Shown in pieces: positions 1 to 6,852 of a stretch of DNA of 23,123 nt. The translations under genes were made by a program, and so were the position numbers. The notes under the pieces are model-generated. The model saw only the letters and a list, made by a program, of their open reading frames with translations. It did not search any database and was not told where the DNA came from. The DNA lies in the NCBI GenBank assembly GCA_015499995.1, contig JADNRV010000595.1, forward strand, positions 1-23,123, read 5' to 3'. How positions within the stretch are numbered: the first letter of the stretch is position 1; each line of letters starts with the position of its first letter. The stretch is from Flammula alnicola. Lineage: Eukaryota; Basidiomycota; Agaricomycetes; Agaricales; Strophariaceae.

Positions 1-1965
1 ATCTGAGCGTTGGGAGGCCCATGTCGTGTTTGCGACGACCAATTTTCCGTCGCCGACATTGGCGAAGGTCTGCCCACCCCATCCAATGTTCGTGGTTTCT
101 TGCATGGTATCGCCAACAAGATACTTCACTAACAATGAGTTCCTCGTGCTGGCAGGGAAGACATTGCTGGGACGGCAAAAGAGACTGAAGTGTTGGCAGA
201 CGAGGAAGTGTTGGCATAATTAAAGAATACAAGTTGTCCAACGGTCGAATCGCCTGCATTATAAATGGCGTAGCCGCTGACCATAGCGTAACGTTGGTCT
301 GGGAATCTCCGATATTGAGATCCGCGACGATGCTGCCGTTTGTCGAGCGCAGAGCTTCAGCAGTGACGAGCAAGCCGTAGAACGGTGGGTTGGTAGTCCA
401 CGGCCCGGGGGCACCATCTGCGCCATCCGGAGGAGCGAACAAGTTGTATGAAATTCCGCGTTCACGTGTATGAAGATACGCTGCGCTGTATCCGACAGAT
501 GCCATTTGTAGCGCGTAATCGATCGTCCAAAGCGAACCCACAGCGAATGTATTTGAGATCGAGGGGATTCCGCCGCATGATGCCGAGTTGAATTCGCTCA
601 TGATGACTTCTTGACGGTTAGGACCAGTGCTGGAAATAACTTTTCTATGCCAGAATTCTGCCATGCGGCGAGCTGCACGACTATAGAAGTTCATCAGCAT
701 TAACGCCTTAATACTGGGCATTATTATCCCACCATTTGCATGTTGCACGTAGTACGGAATCTCGAACTGATAACTTCCGAAGCAGTTATTTGAGGATAAT
801 GCTGAAGGCTGCCACGAGACTATCAGACAACGCTCAAAAGCGTGAAAGACGACCGAACTAACGAGATATATTTAGGTCATTCCCGAAAGACTGGGTATAT
901 CCATCATCTAGAAGCGCGTCTAGGTTCTAGAAAGAGAATGAATGACAGCGGTGTTTGAGGTGAAATCAAGTACGACCCATGAACAGCATATCGTAGGTCC
1001 GCCAATGTCGTGTTTATCTAGTATATTGCCGTCAGATGTGGTTGTCAGATGTCCCAAAACTGTCCTAAATTCCTAGAAAACATTGTGTGTCAGTCATGAA
1101 AAACCTGTGGACGAAGAAGTTGTGCTCGAACATCCATATAAATAGCAGTGGTATAATTTTGGATGTTTGGTCGGTCTTGATGGCTTGTGTACAGGTCTGG
1201 TTCCTGCGTCGGTGTTATTAGAGCGTCCAACAATAAATAGACGCGCGGAAATGAAATCCTACATTGCCAAGCAGGAAACCGTCCAAGTTGCTACCCAACT
1301 TTCTGCGGCGGCGCCTGCCACATAACCGTTAGGATTAAATCTGGCACAAAAGACTAAGCGCACCAGCTAGAAGGGGAACATTGGTGCTGTTCGGGTCTAA
1401 AAGTGATAAGCCTTAATGCCATAAATCAGAACAAAGCATGTGGCGCATATGACGGAGAACTTAACCGATCAGATAGGAAGCGCCTCCAATATCGGACGAG
1501 ACTTTGTCCATTACATCCCATAGAGCTGGGCCAAAATCAACGGGCTGGTCGTTGTCATTGGCGGAGGCGTTGAGCAGTTGAACCATGGGGGATGTTTGTG
1601 AAGGGACGTAGGTGGAACTGTCCATGGAGTTTCCACCGATCCTCACACGCAGAGGGTTATTACCTACACGCGAACGTAAAGCTGAGAGGTAGTTGACAAC
1701 TGTCGGCGGGATGCTTGAGGCATCGTTGCCGACTATGAAACCATCGACATCGACAGTGAGGATGTAGGACGGGTCCACTCAAATTGAGGCACTTACAATA
1801 TTCATCCGTGAAGCTGAGCTCAAAGCTAATCCCCAGAAAATTCTGCTGAACAACATGGGTCGAAGGGGGAGAGGATGGGACTGATATCTGGATTGGGTCC
1901 GCCGTCACGGGCCAAAGGAATAAAGGGAAAAGGAGGGCATTGAAAAGAACGACAGAGTAGAGCAT
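1..1965 (-). CDS. Glycoside hydrolase family 79 (beta-glucuronidase-like), secreted; 3' end outside window; frameshifted
   Basis: Probably an exo-acting GH79 enzyme that removes glucuronic acid from extracellular glycans such as arabinogalactan. The start at 1965 opens with a signal peptide (MLYSVVLFNALLFPLFLWPVTA, cut shown in parts: hydrophobic residues 1-22). Nine exons fit: 1965-1797, 1732-1466, 1411-1364, 1314-1263, 1203-1132, 1072-977, 926-863, 801-733, 680-1. Conserved blocks seen are GNNPLRVRIGGNSMDSSTYV, the acid/base NEPDLY (NE|P spans an intron, near 1203), DIGGPTICCSW, and the nucleophile block MSEFNSASCGGIPSIS near 570-600, followed by HTRERGISYN and a C-terminal NVGDGKLVVANTTW running off the left edge. 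Four places need one missing base to stay in frame: about 1301, 635, 284 and 163. It is either a decaying gene or a sequence with one-base undercalls. Family call is strong; substrate is inferred. Confidence 0.82.
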
Positions 1966-2593
1966 GGCAGTCTACGGATTTGACGGAAGGATGTGCGTGT
2001 TTTTTTAACATTGGAACCAAGAGGCTGACCGTTATAAGGAAACATGACATGGCCTGACATGGCCGAATCGGAAAAATGGACGAATTTGAAACGGGTCGGA
2101 CGGCATGGTTGCGATGGTGTAGCACAAGGATGAAAGGGTATGGGGTTAGAGCGGAGGTCCAGTTGATAATCAAAACTTAGTAGTCGAAGTGGACGGCGTT
2201 TGATGTCCGCGTTTGAAGGTGAAAACGAGGCACCGGTTTCAACATTCACACTGACCAGCGCCCCGGGAAGGTTGTTAAAGTTCAGCATGTAGGGTGGTTT
2301 TCTTATTCTTATTACAGACAGAGGAACAACCAGGAGAAATTGAGAATCCAAGCCTATAGGGAATTCAGAAATGTATTTCAAATGACCAGTCAACTGAAAA
2401 GCCTCACCACTGGCCGCCTGGCAAGCCGCTTCAGAGATTGGTCCACGGTCTACACAGATCCTGTTCCGTTCTGACAGTGAGTGACCCAATGCGCATGTTG
2501 AATTTATACAGTCTATGTATATGTGATTGTGGATTAATTACGAGCGACGTCTGTACTGCACGGTCCCGGAGATCATATTTCGATCACTGGGCG
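1966..2593. other. Intergenic: upstream region of GH79 gene up to the retroelement end
   Basis: About 630 bp between the GH79 start codon and the left end of the retrotransposon. It should hold the GH79 promoter and 5' UTR. A reading frame of 194 codons (2489 to 1905, minus strand) crosses it and overlaps the GH79 signal peptide in another frame; I see no domain or homology in it. No clear TATA box, RNA gene or repeat was recognised. Confidence 0.5.
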
Positions 2594-2700
2594 GCTGACA
2601 AGCATACGTAGTACCTAACGACAATTGGGGGAAAGAGCAAACCCACTCAGTGGGAATTTCGCTCTTGTGCTTATCGATCCGGAGGATGGAGCCTTCCCCC
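2594..2700 (-). repeat. Split direct repeat B2 (terminal copy, 107 bp)
   Basis: Left terminal repeat of the retroelement, from GCTGACAAGC to the run of C at 2696-2700. It matches 2890-2995 except for GGGGG versus GGGG at about 2627-2631. In the element's own direction it is the 3' terminus. Confidence 0.92.
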
Positions 2701-2734
2701 TCCGAGAAAGACAAACAGGGATGAGGAGGGTGGG

Positions 2735-2889
2735 TAGTGTAAAAGTGGGCTCAACTAAGGCTGAGCAAAGTGACGGATGGTGAGTGAACGAAGACAAAAG
2801 GTGAAACCGACTCGATGAGGAGCAACTCCGGCTTTGTCAGCCTTAGTTGAGCCCAGCCTCGCTATGGCTCGTTTGGGCACAACTTCCAA
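2735..2889 (-). repeat. Split direct repeat A2 (internal copy, 155 bp)
   Basis: Identical over 155 bp to the right-terminal copy at 6604-6758. It abuts B1 at 2889/2890 with no spacer and is separated from B2 by 34 bp. It contains an inverted repeat: arm 2747-2770 and arm 2832-2854, pairing GGGCTCAACTAAGGCTGA with its complement and continuing CAAAG/CTTTG with one bulged base. Confidence 0.93.
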
Positions 2890-2995
2890 GCTGACAAGCA
2901 TACGTAGTACCTAACGACAATTGGGGAAAGAGCAAACCCACTCAGTGGGAATTTCGCTCTTGTGCTTATCGATCCGGAGGATGGAGCCTTCCCCC
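2890..2995 (-). repeat. Split direct repeat B1 (internal copy, 106 bp)
   Basis: Internal copy of the B repeat, one base shorter than B2. It follows the truncated third ORF in the element's direction, as B1 does in Ngaro-type elements. The reading frame of the third ORF runs about 30 bases into it before a stop at 2966. Confidence 0.92.
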
Positions 2996-3370
2996 ATATT
3001 GTGAATGCAATGAACAACAAGGGGAGAGCCTCCGGATTGACCCTTCCCCCCGTGGAGATTTAGATGGAGAAAATATATTATGGTGTAAAGGAGCTTCGAG
3101 AGTATGTTGCCATTTTGAAAGTAGCTGAGGTGGAAAGGATTTGGATAATTCTTTATAAATGCGGTCACCGTGGATAGTGTGCCATGACGAAAGCCGTTCA
3201 TGGGCAAAGACATGGGGGCGGAGAGAAGAAGGAGAAATGTGCGAACCCCGGCGAAGAGAAGGTTTGTTATGAGATCGAGATGAAGGCGGCTCAGGAGTGG
3301 GATTTCCTGCATCAAGTCGATCTCTAGGGTCAGAGGTTATTGACCCGTGTCGGAATGCTAAACGATGCAT
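2966..3370 (-). pseudogene. Truncated tyrosine recombinase ORF of the retroelement (N-terminal stub)
   Basis: The ORF starts with ATG at 3370, overlapping the last codons of the RT-RNase H ORF by 13 nt, and ends at 2966 inside repeat B1 (134 codons). Residues of the type LRPHVFAHERLSSWHTIHG followed by an LSKSFPPQLLSKWQHTLE stretch resemble the region that precedes the core-binding domain in basidiomycete DIRS/Ngaro recombinases. The catalytic R..HxxR..Y part is absent: after LEAPLHHN the frame passes into unrelated sequence and then into the repeat. I infer an internal deletion removing most of the recombinase. The family match is from memory of relatives and is moderate; a small accessory protein is the alternative. 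Confidence 0.55.
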
Positions 3371-5380
3371 TCTTTTAAGAAATGTTTCAGCGCTTCTGGG
3401 GGCTGATACCCGACATGCAATCGAAGATTTTCGGGACCTAACTCGCCGCGAGAGATAGGGTCTGCCCGATTTTCTTCAGAAGGCACATAGATGGGAGAGA
3501 TGGAAAGATTATTCATCGCTAAAAGCGAAGTAATTCTTCGAATAGCGAGATTGCGGTGGACATTAGTTGAACGTCCCTTTTTGTAAGCGTCTATTATAGC
3601 GGTGTTGTCACTGCGTATTATGACTTCAACGTCAGAAAGTCGCGCACAGGATACCATCCAGGTGACTGCAACTTCTATCGCCATGACCTCCGCCCAACCT
3701 ATATCGCGACCTTCTGTCTTCCAGTCATTTACCAGCTTCCATGCTGCCCAGTAATCACCAACAACTAACCCTAAGCCCCAAGAGGTGGAAGCGTCAACCC
3801 AAATGTTGAAGTCCCTAACAACACGGGGTAGAAGGGAACGAAGTACATTCGGAGTGCTGAGGGCATGAATCCACCAATGCAGGTCATTGATGACCGATGA
3901 GTTTAAGAACCGTAGGGCAAAATTGTTTGGAAAAGATGTTAGGAGTCGGGTGAGAGCAGGTAGAAAAGATCGCCCTTCACGGTAGACGAACGAAGCATGT
4001 TGTAAAGTGCCATGTATCGAAGCAACTTCTTTGGCGGAGACCTTTCGTTTTGCGATAAAGTCGGTGAGTTTTGTCAGGTATTTGAGTCGCTTCCTTTCAA
4101 TTAAACGAACAGTTTTGTTGTCGAAATCCCAAAACAAACCAGCGTAATCGGTGGTGGATGAGAAATCATGACCTTTTTCTGTTAAGTCATGCCACGGGAT
4201 TCCTAGCGGACTCGTAATACGAAGAATCGTAGTCAGATCATAGTTGTACGTGAAATGACCAAGTTGATCCTTTCCAGTTGGGCAACGGATAAAATCGAAG
4301 TTGTCTACCCATTTGAAAACTGGGTCAACACCTTCTGCTTGAAGCACATCGACGGTCGCATCGCCAACTGTCCCTTGAATGTTTCCTGCGGTTGCTAAAC
4401 CGAATGGCGCAACATGGTCAACCCAGATACTACCTTTCCACTGTACGGGAATGTAGCGTTTATGGGCAGGAATGATAGGAGAATTGCGGTATGCTTTTAC
4501 CACGTCGAGGCTGGCAGCCTGTGTTCCTGGTGGGGCTCGAGAAATCTGAAACAGATTTATGCCATTAAAAATTGTTATACATTATACAGATCATAGGCAA
4601 TAGAAACAGGTTCCCACAGCGGGCCAGGGTCAAGTACCCCACGGTGGGCACTACTAAACGATAGGTCCCCATGGTGGGCAACCGAAACAGTACCCCCACG
4701 GCGGGCAGTACTAAAACACAGGTCCCCACGGTGGGCAACCTAAACAGTACCCCCACGGCGGGCAGTACGAAACACAGGTCCCCACGGTGGGCAACCGAAA
4801 CAGTACCCCCACGGCGGGCAGTACTAAAACACAGGTCCCCACGATGGGCAACCGAAACAGTACCCCCACGGTGGGCAGTACACGAGAAAGGAATATAACG
4901 TACAAACTCCGCCATATGATAGCAAGAGTGCCACATTATGACTATGTCATGCGCATCTAACCAATCATTGGTCGACGTGCGGTTCTCGTCGAGAGCGGAG
5001 AAGTTCCGAATCATACGAAAACTTTTGGAATCCGGGTCCTTCTCAACCAATCCTAATGGAGCAGTACGGAAGTGACCGCGGAAGAGGTTGAAAGCTTCTT
5101 CAATCGTATAAGGGCCGGACATGCGGAAGGCTTCCTTTTCTTCTCGAAGGAAGTCTTCGATAGTTTGCGGGTGGAGATTTGCGGAAGACATGTTGTTAGG
5201 AATAAACGAGCGAGAAAGTGTCGGGGGATTGCCAATGGGTGAGCCGTAAAGAATGTCGTGTACGAGATTTGGATATTTGGCTTGAAGATGTAACGAAGAA
5301 AGAGCGTGCGCCCAGCCAGAGGCTTTGTAGGGAGTGGTGATCCGTGAATACTCAATTTCTAGTGCATGCCGTCGCTGCAT
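3358..5380 (-). CDS. Reverse transcriptase-RNase H of the retroelement (two exons)
   Basis: Copies element RNA into DNA. Proposed reading: ATG 5380 to 4904, then 4545 to 3358, joined across a phase-0 358-nt segment with GTACGT donor and TTTCAG acceptor, giving about 554 residues. Exon 1 holds the RT fingers (RITTPYKASGW, YPNLVHDILYGSPIGNPP, FRTAPLGLVEKDPDS, FRMIRNFSA). The join restores ISRAPPGTQAASLDVVKAYR, whose D is RT motif A; PFGLATAGNIQG follows, then motif C as WVDN where WVDD or YxDD is usual. RNase H shows D in IWVDAST, E in GWAEVMAIE, D in IRSDNTA and D in RADPISRG. The ATG lies 26 nt before the gag stop in the +1 frame, so expression needs reinitiation, frameshifting or leaky scanning. 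Read without splicing, the ORF enters the minisatellite and stops at 4565. Confidence 0.82.
4546..4903 (-). other. Spliceable segment (candidate intron) inside the RT gene, carrying a minisatellite
   Basis: On the minus strand it begins GTACGT and ends CTGTTTCAG after a pyrimidine-rich stretch. Removing it joins MAEF to ISRAPPGTQ in phase 0, matching uninterrupted relatives as I remember them. At 358 nt it is about six times longer than the other introns in the window, the excess being the minisatellite. It could be a true intron or a precise insertion that happened to supply splice sites. Confidence 0.7.
4603..4881. repeat. GC-rich minisatellite, ~57-bp unit in about 4.5 copies
   Basis: Units start at 4633, 4689, 4746, 4802 and 4859 (last one partial), with a decayed half-unit from about 4603. 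Each unit contains two related half-units, one beginning GTACCCCCACGGCGGGCAGT and the other GGTCCCCACGGTGGGCAACC, sharing a near-palindromic CCCACGGTGGG core. Units differ by single substitutions and 1-nt indels. Frames on both strands stay open through much of the array because of its periodicity, but those are not likely genes. Confidence 0.92.
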
Positions 5381-6587
5381 GGTGAGGGTCTGCACAGAGA
5401 GAGCAGATGTGGAGAGGGTGGGAGGAATCGGAGATGCTGCAGTATCCGAGGTTGAATCTGATGCATACCGCACGCCCATCGGATGTACGTTCAAGGCCTT
5501 GGCCTGCGGCTCGTACAACGAAACTCCTCCCAGCCCTTGAGGGTTGTTCAGCTCTACAGATATTGGCTCTGTGTCCATCTTCGGATCCGCATCGTAGGCA
5601 ACGGGTTTTAAAACCCGGGCGCGCGCGAAAGGGCCGTTGGAAATTCCCCTGTGGATAAGGATGCCAACGATTTGCAGGCATAGAACGTCCAGCTGCAGTA
5701 GGCAATGACAAATTGGCGAGTTTCGCATTTTGAACCATGCTATGGTACTCGGAAGATTTCGAATCGATGAGGAAAGGTTTGGTGAAAAACCGTTGTCGGA
5801 GCTTCTCATCGAATTGTCGATAAGCTGGGAAGTAACGGGAGAAATCCTGGTCGCTAAGCATGTTGTCGAAGTGGGAGACAAACCCAGAGTATAATCTTTC
5901 TCCTACGGTAGAAGAGATGAAGTTGAGGAAAGTGTTGTATGCCTGAGACCATTGAATCTCTGTTAGGGTACAGTCGAGAGGGAACGTCGACACATCGAGG
6001 ATTTTAGTGTTCGCGTGCTCTCCGATCCCGACTTTGATGTATTTGATGTCTCTTCCACCTTTAATACGATCCAGTGATTCTCCGAGGAACAAGGATAACG
6101 GAGGGGTCCGTTTGCATTTGACGAGTAAAGGAATGCAGTCAGGGATGGAGTTATCGTGTTCCGAGAGAACATTTCCTTCCGCTTGTTGGTCTTCGATGAG
6201 CAAGGGTTCTTTGTAGGCTGCAGAAGGTTCTGGTATGCCCTCCGAAAGCTCTACCGAGGACGCCATCGTCGCAGTTCCCATTGCTTGGGCAGAACGAACT
6301 CGTTCTCCTTCGTCGTGTTTTCCAACTTCCACCAACGCAGATAACAAAACATCATCCTCATCATCGGACACATCCTTCTGCCCTCTATCTCTGTGTTGTT
6401 TCCTCTCGTCGTTTCTCTTCTTTCTACGTTCATCAGCCATCCCATACTTTCGCCGTACTTCAGACGAAAAAGTTTCAGGCAAAACTTCGGGTGAGACATG
6501 GACTTCAGGTCCCCTATCTTCTCTGGGACCTTGAGGGATGAACGGACTCGTTTTTCCTTGTTTTCCTTGTAATGGACTTCCAGACAT
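5352..6587 (-). CDS. Gag-like ORF1 of the retroelement with zinc knuckles
   Basis: About 411 residues, starting at ATG 6587 (MSGSPLQGKQ). A frame start at 6623 is possible but would place its first codons inside repeat A1, so I prefer 6587. The N-terminal half is charged and low complexity (RRKKRNDERKQHRDRGQKD, SDDEDD). The middle (LDRIKGGRDIKYIKVG.., TLTEIQWSQAYNTFLNFI, FSRYFPAYRQFDEKLRQRFF) resembles the conserved ORF1 block of basidiomycete DIRS-type elements. The C-terminus has cysteine/histidine clusters CLRCGSEDGHRANIC and CSLCADPHHAATAC, plus CIRFNLGYC between them, suited to binding element RNA. It stops at 5352, overlapping the RT ORF in another frame. It presumably forms the ribonucleoprotein core. 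Confidence 0.8.
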   Translation of the reverse strand: MSGSPLQGKQGKTSPFIPQGPREDRGPEVHVSPEVLPETFSSEVRRKYGMADERRKKRNDERKQHRDRGQKDVSDDEDDVLLSALVEVGKHDEGERVRSAQAMGTATMASSVELSEGIPEPSAAYKEPLLIEDQQAEGNVLSEHDNSIPDCIPLLVKCKRTPPLSLFLGESLDRIKGGRDIKYIKVGIGEHANTKILDVSTFPLDCTLTEIQWSQAYNTFLNFISSTVGERLYSGFVSHFDNMLSDQDFSRYFPAYRQFDEKLRQRFFTKPFLIDSKSSEYHSMVQNAKLANLSLPTAAGRSMPANRWHPYPQGNFQRPFRARPGFKTRCLRCGSEDGHRANICRAEQPSRAGRSFVVRAAGQGLERTSDGRAVCIRFNLGYCSISDSSHPLHICSLCADPHHAATACTRN

Positions 6588-6603
6588 GACGAAAATAAAT
6601 ATA

Positions 6604-6758
6604 TAGTGTAAAAGTGGGCTCAACTAAGGCTGAGCAAAGTGACGGATGGTGAGTGAACGAAGACAAAAGGTGAAACCGACTCGATGAGGAGCAACTCCGG
6701 CTTTGTCAGCCTTAGTTGAGCCCAGCCTCGCTATGGCTCGTTTGGGCACAACTTCCAA
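6604..6758 (-). repeat. Split direct repeat A1 (terminal copy, 155 bp)
   Basis: Right terminal repeat, 155/155 identical to 2735-2889, and the 5' end of the element in its own direction. It should carry the element's promoter and transcript start. Its internal inverted repeat arms are 6616-6639 and 6701-6723. The ORF1 start codon lies 16 bp inside. Confidence 0.93.
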
Positions 6759-6852
6759 TGTGGCTCGGTGAAAGTTCGGACCGGGGTAGACTTTGGCAGA
6801 CCAGTTTCAGCTGCGTTGTTTTCAGGTTGCTCTTGCAGGGCGTCTATCACAG

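Larger units (their letters stand above)
2594..6758 (-). mobile_element. Ngaro/PAT-like tyrosine-recombinase-type (DIRS order) retrotransposon with split direct repeats, recombinase deleted
   Basis: A 4165-bp element transcribed leftwards. In its own direction the order is A1 (6758-6604), gag-like ORF, RT-RNase H ORF, stub of a third ORF, B1 (2995-2890), A2 (2889-2735), 34 bp, B2 (2700-2594). A1 and A2 are identical over 155 bp; B1 and B2 differ by one G in a G-run. This A..B-A-B arrangement is the split-direct-repeat structure known for PAT and Ngaro elements, which integrate by a tyrosine recombinase instead of a DDE integrase. No integrase, protease or chromodomain is seen, and there is no target-site duplication at the ends, which also fits. 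RNase H of the D..E..D..ADPISR type and a gag with CCHC-like knuckles agree with basidiomycete members. Most of the recombinase is missing, so the copy is probably non-autonomous. Superfamily placement rests on repeat layout and remembered family motifs. Confidence 0.83.

Noticed and set aside
1905..2489. 194-codon reading frame on the minus strand upstream of the GH79 gene
   Set aside because: It overlaps the GH79 signal-peptide exon in another frame, has no recognisable domain, and its composition looks like translated non-coding DNA.
2594..2995. Considered ordinary LTRs or two tandem MITE insertions for the repeats on the left side
   Set aside because: The right-hand end carries only one of the two repeat types, and B1 and A2 abut exactly, which fits split direct repeats but not LTRs or independent MITEs.
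4671..4898. Plus-strand frame through the minisatellite
   Set aside because: It is a by-product of the repeat period being close to a multiple of three; the translated peptide is just the repeat.
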